A DNA stretch of 64,000 bases from Gammaproteobacteria bacterium (GTDB lineage Bacteria; Pseudomonadota; Gammaproteobacteria; Pseudomonadales; Azotimanducaceae): the NCBI GenBank assembly GCA_018656865.1, contig JABHYO010000149.1:1-64000 (forward strand), given 5' to 3'. The position numbers were made by a program, and so were the translations under genes. The notes under the pieces are model-generated. The model saw only the letters and a list, made by a program, of their open reading frames with translations. It had not been told where the DNA came from and made no database searches. Positions 47,198-56,950 of this stretch are shown piece after piece (within the stretch, counting starts at the first letter, position 1; each line of letters starts with the position of its first letter).

Positions 47198-48094
47198 ATG
47201 TCCGATTACCCAACAATTGAAGATTGTATTGGTGAAACACCGTTGGTTCGCCTGCAACGCCTGCCCGGTGATACGTCAAATACGGTGCTGGTAAAACTAG
47301 AGGGCAATAACCCGGCGGGTTCAGTTAAAGACAGGCCTGCAATCAGCATGATCCAGCGTGCTGAGCAAAAGGGAGAGATCAAACCCGGTGACACATTGAT
47401 CGAGGCGACAAGCGGTAATACAGGTATTGCTCTGGCTATGGCAGCTGCCATTAAGGGCTATCGGATGGTTCTGATAATGCCTTCTCATATGAGCGATGAA
47501 CGTAAGGCCGCGATGGCGGCTTATGGTGCCGAACTCCTTATGGTGACTCAGGAAGAGGGTATGGAAGGCGCGAGGGACCTTGCTGAGCAGATGCAAAATG
47601 AGGGCAAAGGAGTGATGCTCGATCAGTTTGCTAACCAGGACAATCCACTGGCGCACTACGAGGGCACAGGTCCGGAAATATACCGACAGACTGGAGGGAG
47701 GATTACCCACTTTGTCAGTTCAATGGGAACAACCGGTACCATCATGGGATGCTCCCGTTATTTCAAGGAAACAGATCCTGAAATCCAGGTCGTCGGTTTG
47801 CAGCCGGTAGAGGGTTCCCAGATACCAGGGATCCGGCGATGGTCTACAGCCTATTTACCGAAAATATACAATCGTGACAACATTGATATGGTTATCGACA
47901 TGGATCAATTAATGGCAGAAGTGACCATGCGCCGGTTGGCGACAGAAGAGGGTATCTTCTGTGGTGTCTCGTCCGGTGGTGCCGTAGCAGGAGCCTTGCA
48001 GCTTAGTGAACAGGTCGAGAATGCAACCATCGTTGCCATCGTCTGTGACAGGGGTGACCGTTATCTGTCGACGGGTGTTTTCAGTAACGGATAA
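47198..48094 (+). CDS. cysM: Cysteine synthase B
   Basis: CysM is a PLP enzyme making cysteine from O-acetylserine and sulfide or thiosulfate. The 298-residue protein has NPAGSVKDRPA with the PLP lysine, EATSGNTGIALAMAAA (phosphate loop), MPSHMSDERKAAM, SSMGTTGTIMGCSRY and GVSSGGAVAGAL. Subtype CysM over CysK is supported by the IRRWSTAYLPKIY and short length. Its place beside a GacS-like gene, rlmD and relA is the one seen in Pseudomonas. Confidence 0.95.
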   Translation: MSDYPTIEDCIGETPLVRLQRLPGDTSNTVLVKLEGNNPAGSVKDRPAISMIQRAEQKGEIKPGDTLIEATSGNTGIALAMAAAIKGYRMVLIMPSHMSDERKAAMAAYGAELLMVTQEEGMEGARDLAEQMQNEGKGVMLDQFANQDNPLAHYEGTGPEIYRQTGGRITHFVSSMGTTGTIMGCSRYFKETDPEIQVVGLQPVEGSQIPGIRRWSTAYLPKIYNRDNIDMVIDMDQLMAEVTMRRLATEEGIFCGVSSGGAVAGALQLSEQVENATIVAIVCDRGDRYLSTGVFSNG

Positions 48095-48124
48095 AGGCCG
48101 GGACTGTACAGGTAGGGACACACG

Positions 48125-49420
48125 ATGAAGTACCGTGAACCTCTGGATCTCACCATCGATACCCTCAACGAGGATGGATGTGGTTTGTCCGCAGACGGTC
48201 AATTTGCCGTCTATGGGAGTTTGCCCGGGGAAAGTGTCACGGCTCAGCCGCTTACGCAAAAACGCAAAAAGGTTTTTCTGAAAACCATTGCCGTAAAAAA
48301 TCCTTCATCAGAAAGAGTTGAACCTCATTGCCCGGCCGCAGCTTCCTGTGGTGGATGCAGCTATCAGCATATGAAGCATTCAGCGCAGCTGGAATTTAAA
48401 TCCGGTCTCTTGAGGAAGCACTTATTGCCACTGGAACCCCTCGAGTGGTTGCCACCAGTGACGGGTCCGACCCTGGGCTATCGGAGCAAGGCGCGGCTTG
48501 GCGTCAGGTATGTTGAAAAAAAAGGGCGAGTTCTGGTTGGATTTAGAGAAAAACAGAAATCCTATATCACCGATATCTCAGCCTGCCCTGTGCTCTCGGG
48601 AGACAATGCTGATCTGATTACACCCCTTCAGGAACTTGTTGGGGCCCTCTCTGTAGCTCGATCTGTACCCCAGATAGAAGTTGCGGCAGGAGATGAAGAA
48701 ACTGCGCTGATAATTCGACATCTGGAACCTTTTGATCAACACGACCTTGAATTACTCTCGAGTTTCAGTGATAGATACGGTGTTCAAATATTTCTGCAAC
48801 CCGGAGGTATAAAAACAATCCGCCGGGTCTTTCCCGATACGCAGGACACCTATCTTGAGTATTCTCTACCGAAGTTCGGACTCGACTTCAGATTCAAACC
48901 TTCGGACTTCACCCAGGTAAACCTTGCAGTCAACCGGCAGATGGTGGCGCGAGCAGTTGAGCTGCTCGATCTGAGGCCTACTGATGGGGTCTTTGACGCG
49001 TTTTGCGGTATTGGTAATTTTTCCCTCGCTATCGCCCGGTCAGTTAGTCGTGTAGTCGGGGCTGAGCAGTCGGCTGAAAGTATCGATCGTGCCCGGCTGA
49101 ATAGCAGCTTGAATGCCGTGGAAAACGTCACTTTTGAAGTGGTTGATTTACAGGACGATTCGCCTGAAATACCCGGATTTACTGGCCTTAACAAGGTGCT
49201 GCTGGACCCACCGAGAAGCGGGGCGAAAGCGCTGATGAAAGTACTTGAAAGTCCTGATGTAGAGAGGGTAGTGTACGTGTCCTGCAACCCGGAGACTCTT
49301 GCGAGAGATGCAAAAATGCTTGTCCAGCAAGGCTTTACACTCCGGTCTGCCGGAATAATAGATATGTTTCCACACACAACGCATGTAGAATCCGTCGCGC
49401 TTTTCTGCCGCCAGGGTTAA
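48125..49420 (+). CDS. rlmD: 23S rRNA (uracil-1939-C5)-methyltransferase
   Basis: RlmD methylates U1939 of 23S rRNA. The 431-residue protein has an N-terminal TRAM domain (LDLTIDTLNEDGCGLSADG), Cys residues for an Fe-S cluster (HCPAAASCGGCSYQHM and ISACPVL), the SAM-binding FDAFCGIGNFSLAIA, and the catalytic regions LLDPPRSGAKAL and VYVSCNPETLARD (nucleophilic Cys). Thirty bases after cysM; followed by relA, as in E. coli. Confidence 0.96.
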   Translation: MKYREPLDLTIDTLNEDGCGLSADGQFAVYGSLPGESVTAQPLTQKRKKVFLKTIAVKNPSSERVEPHCPAAASCGGCSYQHMKHSAQLEFKSGLLRKHLLPLEPLEWLPPVTGPTLGYRSKARLGVRYVEKKGRVLVGFREKQKSYITDISACPVLSGDNADLITPLQELVGALSVARSVPQIEVAAGDEETALIIRHLEPFDQHDLELLSSFSDRYGVQIFLQPGGIKTIRRVFPDTQDTYLEYSLPKFGLDFRFKPSDFTQVNLAVNRQMVARAVELLDLRPTDGVFDAFCGIGNFSLAIARSVSRVVGAEQSAESIDRARLNSSLNAVENVTFEVVDLQDDSPEIPGFTGLNKVLLDPPRSGAKALMKVLESPDVERVVYVSCNPETLARDAKMLVQQGFTLRSAGIIDMFPHTTHVESVALFCRQG

Positions 49421-49467
49421 AGCGATACCCCGGTTAAAAAAGGCACTTTTCTACACTAAGAATCTGC

Positions 49468-51684
49468 ATGGTTAAGGTCAGACAAGAACAGCCATTGCTT
49501 GTTGACGGTTCCGTCAATCTGGAAATGTGGCTCTGCAAGATTGGCGACCAGCGTCCTGAGCTGAACCTGTCCCGTCTTCGCGATGTTTGCGAGTTTTCAG
49601 AAAAAGCTGAAGAAAAGGCCGTGTCTTCCAACAGCATCTGGGCTGACGGGCACAGCAGTTATCGAATGGGCCTGGACATGGCCGAGATACTGAATGAGCT
49701 CAGAGTCGACGAAGATGGCCTTGCCGCCGCGATCATCTACCGTGCCGTCAGGGAGAATCAGCTAACACTAAACCTGGTCCGCAAACAGTTTGGCGAAGAA
49801 GTTGCGCGGCTGGTAGAAGGTGTTCTGAAGATGGCGGCAATCAGCGACATCCAATTTGGCACTCACCGTGTTGTCCTTGGCGAACGGAAGGATCAGTTTG
49901 AGCAGGCGCGTCAGCTGCTGGTTTCACTGGTGGACGATGTTCGGGTGGCGCTTCTAAAACTTGCAGAACGGACCTGTCGTATCAGGAATGCAGTAAAGAG
50001 TGAGGATCCCAGTAGAAGGCAGTTGGCGAGAGAGGTCTTCGAAATATATGCACCACTAGCCCACCGTCTGGGCATTGGTCACTTGAAGTGGGAGCTGGAA
50101 GATCTGTCCTTCCGACTGCGGGAGCCGAAAGCATACAAGCGGATTGCATCACTGCTGGATGAAAAGAGGACTGCCCGGCAGGAATATATCGCGGACGTAG
50201 TTATGGAGCTGACACGCCGCATCAGACAAATTGGCGTGGACGGTACCGTAACCGGTAGGCCAAAGCACATCTATTCCATTTGGCGAAAAATGCATCGAAA
50301 AGGCATCCCCTTTTCCGAGATTTACGATGTTAGAGCGGTGCGAATCCTTGTAGATCATGTCGACGATTGTTATCGCATTCTGGGTATCGTCCACAATCTT
50401 TGGCGAAACATTCCTCACGAGTTTGACGACTACATCGCCAACCCCAAGGAAAATGGTTACCAATCATTGCATACCGCCGTTGTTGGACCGGATGGGAAGG
50501 TGCTGGAGATTCAGATTCGCACCGAGGACATGCATGAAGAAGCCGAGTACGGAGTTTGCTCTCATTGGCAGTATAAAGGGCCGGGAGACAAGGCAGGATC
50601 AGATTCCTATGAACAGCGAATAGAGTGGCTGAGGCAGATTGTAGAAGGCCAGGACGAAGAAATTGGTCAGGACAGCGATCTTCTTGGAGACATCTCTGTC
50701 GATCGAATATTTGTATTTACCCCTGAAGGTGATGTCGTCGACATGATGCCTGGAGCGACGCCAGTGGATTTTGCCTATCGAGTTCACACAGAGATTGGTC
50801 ACAAATGTCGGGGTGCGAAGGTCAATGGCCGTATGGTACCCCTCAACACGGAACTAAAGTCCGGAGATCGTATTGAAGTCATCGTTGGCGATTTGCCGGA
50901 ACCGCGCCGTGAATGGTTGCATGAACATCTGGGATACGTCGCGACGAGCCGGGCGAGGGCCAAGATTCAAAATTGGTTTGGACGCCTGGAACGTCAGAAA
51001 AATATCGACGAAGGCAAAAAGGTGCTGGTTGATGAGCTAAGACACCTCGGAGTTGAGAATCTTGATTTTTCGGAGCTTGTCATCCGAGCCGGTTATAAAA
51101 CCGCGAATGATCTCTTTTATGCGATCGCGATTGGTGCGGCAGAAGCGATAGAGATTGTAGAAAAGGCAACGGATCTTGTCAGTCTCGATGTTTCAAGTCA
51201 TCAGCTCGATCTTGAAATGGAAGAAGAGTCTGGTGAGCAGGTCTGGATCACGGGGCAGGCCGATATGGCCTATGTTATGGCGGAGTGTTGTCAGCCCGTA
51301 CCCGGTGACATGATTGTTGGCGTTGTTGATGAAGACGACGTCGTCGCCGTGCACCGGGAAGACTGTCTTCAGGTGTTGCTGGCAGATGTCTATGGTCGGC
51401 TGATGAAACTTGAGTGGCGCGATACGATGCAGGTAACCTTCCCTGTTAATATCGAGGTGCTTGCTTATGATCGGTTCGGCCTGTTGCACGATATTACCGG
51501 GATACTGATGCGGGAGAGAACCAACGTACAGTCCATTGGCACGGTAACGGACAAACAGAATAATCGCGTTACCTTAAAGATGGTTCTTGAAGTCGCCCAG
51601 CTCAACCGCTTGTTGGAGACACTGGAAAGAATTGAACAACTGCCGAACGTCCTGTCAGCAAGACGGACCGTTTCCGCAATCTGA
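49468..51684 (+). CDS. relA: GTP pyrophosphokinase RelA
   Basis: RelA makes (p)ppGpp when uncharged tRNA enters the ribosome. The 738-residue protein (E. coli 744) has an inactive hydrolase domain: where bifunctional enzymes have the His-Asp of LLHDxVEDT, this reads IIYRAVREN. The synthetase domain includes GRPKHIYSIWRKMHRKG, YDVRAVRILVDHVDDCYR, HEFDDYIANPKENGYQSLHT and EIQIRTEDMHEEAEYG. Then follow TGS (FVFTPEGDVVDMMPGATPVD), zinc-finger and C-terminal ACT (DRFGLLHDITGILMRE) domains. The missing His-Asp pair identifies RelA, not SpoT. Confidence 0.97.
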   Translation: MVKVRQEQPLLVDGSVNLEMWLCKIGDQRPELNLSRLRDVCEFSEKAEEKAVSSNSIWADGHSSYRMGLDMAEILNELRVDEDGLAAAIIYRAVRENQLTLNLVRKQFGEEVARLVEGVLKMAAISDIQFGTHRVVLGERKDQFEQARQLLVSLVDDVRVALLKLAERTCRIRNAVKSEDPSRRQLAREVFEIYAPLAHRLGIGHLKWELEDLSFRLREPKAYKRIASLLDEKRTARQEYIADVVMELTRRIRQIGVDGTVTGRPKHIYSIWRKMHRKGIPFSEIYDVRAVRILVDHVDDCYRILGIVHNLWRNIPHEFDDYIANPKENGYQSLHTAVVGPDGKVLEIQIRTEDMHEEAEYGVCSHWQYKGPGDKAGSDSYEQRIEWLRQIVEGQDEEIGQDSDLLGDISVDRIFVFTPEGDVVDMMPGATPVDFAYRVHTEIGHKCRGAKVNGRMVPLNTELKSGDRIEVIVGDLPEPRREWLHEHLGYVATSRARAKIQNWFGRLERQKNIDEGKKVLVDELRHLGVENLDFSELVIRAGYKTANDLFYAIAIGAAEAIEIVEKATDLVSLDVSSHQLDLEMEEESGEQVWITGQADMAYVMAECCQPVPGDMIVGVVDEDDVVAVHREDCLQVLLADVYGRLMKLEWRDTMQVTFPVNIEVLAYDRFGLLHDITGILMRERTNVQSIGTVTDKQNNRVTLKMVLEVAQLNRLLETLERIEQLPNVLSARRTVSAI

Positions 51685-51713
51685 ATCATAGTTAATAGAA
51701 AATCAGGAGCTAA

Positions 51714-52373
<660 letters not shown>

Positions 52374-52667
52374 TTTCGCGCGCAGTCGCAGCTTAGCGAA
52401 CCTGTTAGTCAGAGGTGCAGATGTTGAAAGTTGCTTGAGTTTCAGCTTTTTAGGCGAACAACATACCAAAGGCTGTTAACTTGTTTGCATAAAATACTGA
52501 AAAAGTTGTAAAAAAAGGTGTGCAATGTCAAAAGATATTTTCTAAACTTTGCATCGTATTCGCGCTGTATCGAATGTATTTGTAATGAATGTGTTTGAAA
52601 TGAATGGGTTTAGATATGGTTGGCGTTACTGCGGTAAACTTTCCAACGTAAAACAGGAGCGATGAAA
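52374..52667 (+). promoter_or_regulatory. AT-rich leader region of the H1-like gene
   Basis: A gap of nearly 290 bp, markedly richer in A and T than the neighbours, with repeated AATG-containing tracts (GTATTTGTAATGAATGTG, then TGAAATGAATGGG). TTTGCATAAAAT near 52484-52495 could hold a -10 (TAAAAT), but no well-placed -35 is seen. AGGAG at 52655-52659 is the ribosome site of the next gene. No ORF of note and no tRNA are seen. Confidence 0.35.
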
Positions 52668-53030
52668 GTGGTTGCAAAAAAGAAAGCTGCTAAGAAAAAA
52701 CCGGTTGCCAGAAAAAAGGCTGCTGCCAAGAAAAAGGTAGCTGCCAAAAGAAAGCCGGCAGCAAAGAAGAAAGTCGCCAAGAAAAAGGTTGCTAAGAAAA
52801 AAGTAGCTAAGAGAAAGCCAGCTGCTAAGAAGAAGGCGGCGGCTAAAAAGAAAAAGCCGGCAGCCAGGAAAAAGGTCGCCAAAAAAAGGCCAGCTAAAAA
52901 GAAAGTCGCCAAGAAAAAGGTTGCTAAGAAAAAAGTAACTAAGCGAAAGCCAGCTGCTAAGAAGAAGGTAGCCGCAAAAAGGAAAAAGGCGCCTGCTAAG
53001 AGAAAGAAAGCTGCTAAGAAGCGTAGATAG
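52668..53030 (+). CDS. Histone H1-like lysine/alanine-rich DNA-binding protein
   Basis: A protein of about 120 residues, almost wholly Lys, Ala, Arg, Pro and Val in KKxAAKK/KKKVA units (KKKVAKKKVAKKKVAKRKPA), like bacterial H1-type proteins (AlgP/Hc family C-terminal tails). Such proteins bind DNA without sequence specificity. A 44-residue unit occurs twice, from a 132-base-spaced duplication. Two starts six bases apart compete: ATG 52662 is only two bases from AGGAG, GTG 52668 is eight, so GTG is preferred. It is followed by a good intrinsic terminator. The single-gene unit stands next to mobA. Specific function is inferred from composition only. Confidence 0.85.
   Translation: MVAKKKAAKKKPVARKKAAAKKKVAAKRKPAAKKKVAKKKVAKKKVAKRKPAAKKKAAAKKKKPAARKKVAKKRPAKKKVAKKKVAKKKVTKRKPAAKKKVAAKRKKAPAKRKKAAKKRR
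52767..52968 (+). repeat. Internal direct repeat of the H1-like gene
   Basis: About 70 bases at 52767-52836 recur at 52899-52968 with two mismatches, an offset of 132 bases (44 codons). Near-identity at DNA level, not only protein, points to a recent duplication or recombination within the gene. Confidence 0.8.
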
Positions 53031-53040
53031 AACTACCTGA

Positions 53041-53065
53041 AGCCCTCCCTCTCGGAGGGCTTTTT
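53041..53065 (+). terminator. Intrinsic terminator of the H1-like gene
   Basis: AGCCCTCC (53041-53048), loop CTCTC, GGAGGGCT (53054-53061), then TTTT. A classic GC-rich stem with a T-run, 11 bases after the stop. Confidence 0.92.
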
Positions 53066-53086
53066 GTTATCTGCTTTTTTCTGGCA

Positions 53087-53110
53087 CCCCCATCGGGGGC
53101 GTTTCTTTTG
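53087..53110 (+). terminator. Second terminator-like hairpin
   Basis: CCCCC, loop ATC, GGGGG, then CGTTTCTTTT. It sits between the first terminator and the convergent mobA gene and may serve as a backup. Confidence 0.6.
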
Positions 53111-53132
53111 AAATTCTGGTTCTCAGTTGCGT

Positions 53133-53690
53133 TTAGCGCAGCTGGGAAGTCTTGTTGATGTTCTCGAAAGCCTGAGGACAGTCATCGAAAGGAACAATGA
53201 CGAAGTTCATTGTTTCAATCCATCCCATCACTGATCGCCCACCTGATTCAAGATATAAGCGAATTGTCTTCAGTACCTCTGTTTTAGTGAGGAAGACAAG
53301 AGACTGCATTCTGCCGCCTTGTTCTGCCACTGCCAGATCACGGTCTGAAAGTTGAGAGGCGAGGGTTGAGATCAGGCTGCCTGGAAGATTTGGTGTGTCG
53401 CAGGGTACGACAAGCACGGCGTCTGTCACGACCTGTTCAGCACAGGCAGCGATACCAGCGAGTGGACCTTGAAAGCCCGGCAGCTCATCTGGGTAGCATG
53501 CATATTTAAGGGGTGCAGGATTTGGTCGATTCCGGCTGATGACGATCTGATCGACCCAGGGCTCAATTTTTTCTATAACATGGTGAATGAGCGGTCTGCC
53601 CTCGAAATCGACCCAGGCTTTGTCCTGATGATCCATCCTTGAACCCTGGCCGCCCGCCAGTACGATTGCTGTGATGTTGTTGTTTGTCAT
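53133..53690 (-). CDS. mobA: Molybdenum cofactor guanylyltransferase
   Basis: MobA transfers GMP to molybdopterin to give the MGD cofactor of DMSO-reductase-family enzymes. The protein (about 185 residues) has the nucleotidyltransferase start ITAIVLAGGQGSRMDHQDKA (LAGGxxxRMxxxDK), PLIHHVIEKI, ELPGFQGPLAGIAA and VVPCDTPNLPG. ATG 53690 is used; an in-frame GTG five codons upstream overlaps yoaA and has no ribosome site. It is divergent from yoaA with almost no gap, so their promoters must lie within coding sequence or be shared. Confidence 0.93.
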   Translation of the reverse strand: MTNNNITAIVLAGGQGSRMDHQDKAWVDFEGRPLIHHVIEKIEPWVDQIVISRNRPNPAPLKYACYPDELPGFQGPLAGIAACAEQVVTDAVLVVPCDTPNLPGSLISTLASQLSDRDLAVAEQGGRMQSLVFLTKTEVLKTIRLYLESGGRSVMGWIETMNFVIVPFDDCPQAFENINKTSQLR

Positions 53691-53719
53691 AGATGAATCT
53701 ACCACTGTTAAGAACCAAT

Positions 53720-55612
53720 ATGTTTGACATAACGGAGATTTTCAATAGCCACCTTCCTGATCTGGTCACCGGCTATGTGCGAAGACCTGAACAGATTGCA
53801 TTTGCAGAACACATTGCATCGGTTATGGAAGAAGGCAGCAATGGTGTTTTCGAGGCAGGCACGGGTATCGGTAAGACCCTTGGTTACCTCGTTCCAGCGC
53901 TTATCTCCGGTAAGACTGTAATTGTATCGACAGGTACCAGAAATCTGCAGGATCAACTTTATCTGAAAGATATACCCATGCTCATGCCACTGTTCCCTGG
54001 TGTGCGGGTCTCGATCCTGAAAGGGCGGGCAAATTACCTTTGCTATCACAGGATGAGACTCAACCTGAAGGTTCTTGCAGACAAATCGGTTGATCTATCC
54101 CGTCTGACAGAGGTCAGAGTCTGGTCTACGCGTACACGAACCGGGGACTTGACCGAACTGCTGGACCCGGAAGAAGATCCTGCGTTGATGCATCTGATTA
54201 CGAGCACACGGGACAATTGTCTCGGCTCTCGCTGCCCAGAGTACTCGAGTTGCCCACTTTATCGTGCACGGAAAACTGCTGCTGAGTCTGATGTCCTTAT
54301 CGTCAATCATCATCTCCTTTTAGCTGATCTGGCTCAGAAGGAAGATGCATTACAGGCTCTCCTGCCGGAAGCCGGTGTTGTGATTGTTGACGAAGCACAT
54401 CGCATACCCGATGTTGCAAGGCAATTCTTTGGCGAACGGGTGAGCAGTGGCCAGATCGGTGAACTGATACGCGACACACGGCTGGAGCTGTCGCTCCTGG
54501 GCAATGACGATCCTGCCACACTCAATGCCGTGGAGGATCTGGAGAAAAGGCTGAACCGTTTGCGCAATGCCGTATTTACGAATAGTGAACAGAACTTCAA
54601 TCGTTGGTATGGGCAGGACAACCGTGACGCAGTGGTCGATGTTGACCTTGCGATGGCAGAACTGGCAGCCCAACTGGAGCGGGTATCTGATCGTAGCGAA
54701 GGTTTGTTGCAAATGCTGAAAAGGACCCTTCGCTTTTCAGATCAATTTGCGTTCCTGACTGAAGAGACAACTTCCAATAGTGACTATGTTCACTGGATTG
54801 ACCGTCGCGAGCGAAGTTTCGTCATTCATCTTTCACCGGTTTCGGTAGCTGAGGACTTTAAACGGTTAACCGATTCGAAGACCAGTTGGATCTTTACATC
54901 AGCAACACTCTGTGTCGATGGCAGCTTTCATCACTTCGAGGCTGAATTGGGTCTCAATGACGCTTTATCGACCGTTGTCAAAAGCCCGTTTGACTATCGG
55001 CAGGCCGTTCGTGCACATTTACCGCATGGATTGCCCGAGCCCGGTGACGATGCCCATACACAGGCTCTGATAGCCACCGTTGAACCTCTAATCCGAGAGA
55101 ATCCTGGGCGCACCTTTTTTCTCTTCACCAGTTATCGTGCGCTGAAGACAGCAGCAGAATTGCTCCGTGATCTTCCGAATCCAGTCTTTGTGCAGGGGAC
55201 CATGTCGAGAACGAGACTCGTCTCTGCGTTTATGGACTCGCCGGGCGCTGTATTACTGGCGACCCAAAGCTTTTGGGAAGGTGTTGATGTGCGTGGTTCG
55301 GAACTCAGGTGTCTTATAATTGATAAGCTGCCCTTCCCCAATCCATCGGAACCTCTGTTTCAGGCGCAGGCGCGAGAGGTGGACGAAGCGGGCGGTAATA
55401 GTTTTGCAGAGCTGTCGCTGCCGAAAACTGTCCTTTCTTTGAAACAGGGATTTGGGCGACTGATCAGGGAAGAGACAGATCGTGGTCTGTTCGTAATAGG
55501 CGACAGTCGATTGCAGACCAGGTCATACAAAGACTACATCCTTGGGAACCTGCCTGAAATGGACTGGCTGGATAAGCCATCAGATGCGATTGAATGGCTG
55601 CGGGAACTATAA
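53720..55612 (+). CDS. yoaA: DinG-family helicase YoaA
   Basis: YoaA is a superfamily 2, XPD-like 5'-3' helicase that aids DNA repair, in E. coli with HolC. The protein (about 630 residues) has Walker A FEAGTGIGKTLGYL, the four Fe-S Cys region (DNCLGSRCPEYSSCPLY), DEAH box IVDEAHRIPD, SATLCVDGSFHHF, and the C-terminal motifs SFWEGVDVRG and KQGFGRLIREETDRG. ATG 53720 (MFDITEIFNSHLPD) matches the family better than ATG 53693. The neighbour tsaB supports YoaA over DinG, as in E. coli. Confidence 0.93.
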   Translation: MFDITEIFNSHLPDLVTGYVRRPEQIAFAEHIASVMEEGSNGVFEAGTGIGKTLGYLVPALISGKTVIVSTGTRNLQDQLYLKDIPMLMPLFPGVRVSILKGRANYLCYHRMRLNLKVLADKSVDLSRLTEVRVWSTRTRTGDLTELLDPEEDPALMHLITSTRDNCLGSRCPEYSSCPLYRARKTAAESDVLIVNHHLLLADLAQKEDALQALLPEAGVVIVDEAHRIPDVARQFFGERVSSGQIGELIRDTRLELSLLGNDDPATLNAVEDLEKRLNRLRNAVFTNSEQNFNRWYGQDNRDAVVDVDLAMAELAAQLERVSDRSEGLLQMLKRTLRFSDQFAFLTEETTSNSDYVHWIDRRERSFVIHLSPVSVAEDFKRLTDSKTSWIFTSATLCVDGSFHHFEAELGLNDALSTVVKSPFDYRQAVRAHLPHGLPEPGDDAHTQALIATVEPLIRENPGRTFFLFTSYRALKTAAELLRDLPNPVFVQGTMSRTRLVSAFMDSPGAVLLATQSFWEGVDVRGSELRCLIIDKLPFPNPSEPLFQAQAREVDEAGGNSFAELSLPKTVLSLKQGFGRLIREETDRGLFVIGDSRLQTRSYKDYILGNLPEMDWLDKPSDAIEWLREL

Positions 55613-55637
55613 TGTAGCTTTGAACCGGAGTAGTACC

Positions 55638-56303
55638 TTGAATTTTCTCGCCATCGATACATCCACATCATCTACAGTCCTGGGACTGCAGATTGGCGAG
55701 CGCATAATCGATCGAACTGTATCCAGTGGAAGGTCTCACAGCAGGGACATCCTGCCATCCATTTCAAATATGGTAACGGAGGCTGGGATCACACTTGGTG
55801 AACTCGATGCACTTGTCTTTGGACAGGGGCCAGGTTCGTTTACCGGGCTTCGAATTGCAGCCGGTGTTGTTCAGGGGCTGGGTTACGGGCTGGATATTCC
55901 TGTCGTACAGGTTTCTACACTGGCGACGCTGGCACAGGCGCGGGCTGCCGATGAGAATATCAACGTATTGGTTGCGCTTCTTGCGCGGGCAGAAGAAGTC
56001 TATTTTGGTGCCTATTCAATAAATGACGGATACGCTGCGCCGCTGGCTGCGGAGGGCGTTTGCGATGTGAGCGCGCTACCTGGGGTCGGTTCCGGCAATT
56101 GGTACGGTATTGGTAATGCCTGGCATCTGCGAGACAAGATAGAGAAGTCCGTTGGGGTTGAGTTCCTTGAAGTTGGTGAGACCAGTATTCCGGCGGTTAC
56201 AGACCTTCTGGATCTGGGCACACATTTTTTCGGGCTGGGTCAGGTTGTTTCTGCCCTCGAAGTGACGCCGGTTTATCTTCGAGAACAGGTTGCTTCCAAG
56301 TGA
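55638..56303 (+). CDS. tsaB: tRNA threonylcarbamoyladenosine biosynthesis protein TsaB
   Basis: TsaB is the non-catalytic partner of TsaD in making t6A37 of ANN-decoding tRNAs. The 221-residue protein (E. coli 231) begins NFLAIDTSTSSTVLGL and has the conserved FGQGPGSFTGLRIAAGVVQG. The frame is open 32 codons upstream into yoaA, but TTG 55638 is preferred because GGAG at 55627-55630 lies seven bases before it and the family N-terminus then fits. It overlaps rsmJ by four bases. Confidence 0.93.
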   Translation: MNFLAIDTSTSSTVLGLQIGERIIDRTVSSGRSHSRDILPSISNMVTEAGITLGELDALVFGQGPGSFTGLRIAAGVVQGLGYGLDIPVVQVSTLATLAQARAADENINVLVALLARAEEVYFGAYSINDGYAAPLAAEGVCDVSALPGVGSGNWYGIGNAWHLRDKIEKSVGVEFLEVGETSIPAVTDLLDLGTHFFGLGQVVSALEVTPVYLREQVASK

Positions 56304-56950
56304 CCCGCTTCAAGGTTTGTCAGACCGAGTGTGGGCTGGGTCTGGAAGATCGTTTCAGCGCGCAACGACCGCTGGCTATTGATTTCGAAAACCAGGACTT
56401 TCTTCGGCGTCTGACTCAAGCTGGCAGGAAAGGAGAACTGGTTGCCAAAGCCGTTAAACCCGGTGCAGGAGTGAAGTTGATGGACTGTACTGCGGGGTTA
56501 GGTGCAGACGCGTTCATTCTGGCTCATCTCGGTTGTGATGTGACGCTGGTGGAGCGATCCAATGTCGTTCACGCACTTCTTGAAGATGCAGTTTCACGGG
56601 CGGCCAGGAATCCCAAGCTTTCTGTGACAGCAAGCAGAATAAATTTGATCCACGGCGACGCGATTGAACTGCTTGCTGTTGGATCTGTTTCTCCTGACGT
56701 GATCTATCTCGATCCGATGTTTCCGGAGAAAGCGGGTAGCGCCCTTGTAAGCGGGGAGATGCAGATTCTGCAGCGTTTCCTCGGGCCTGATCATGATGTT
56801 TTTGCCCTGCTGGATGCTGCGCTGGAAAGCGAAGCCCGGAAGATTGTACTGAAACGCCCACCCCGCAGTGACTGGCATCCCCCCAGGGCGCCGGATCATG
56901 TTATTACCGGCAGGAACAGTCGGTTCGAAGTATGGGCTCAGCGAGCCTGA
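56300..56950 (+). CDS. rsmJ: 16S rRNA (guanine-1516-N2)-methyltransferase
   Basis: RsmJ (YhiQ) methylates G1516 of 16S rRNA. The 216-residue protein shows LAIDFENQDFLRRL, the SAM loop LMDCTAGLGADAFILAHLG, VERSNVVHALLEDA and the catalytic VIYLDPMFPEK, followed by VLKRPPRSD. GTG start overlapping tsaB (GTGA). Its last 13 bases overlap the end of plsB on the other strand. Confidence 0.94.
   Translation: MTRFKVCQTECGLGLEDRFSAQRPLAIDFENQDFLRRLTQAGRKGELVAKAVKPGAGVKLMDCTAGLGADAFILAHLGCDVTLVERSNVVHALLEDAVSRAARNPKLSVTASRINLIHGDAIELLAVGSVSPDVIYLDPMFPEKAGSALVSGEMQILQRFLGPDHDVFALLDAALESEARKIVLKRPPRSDWHPPRAPDHVITGRNSRFEVWAQRA

Noticed and set aside
52374-52667. AT-rich gap before the H1-like gene as a replication origin or sRNA gene
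   Set aside because: No DnaA boxes, no dnaA/gyrB neighbourhood and no internal terminator were seen.
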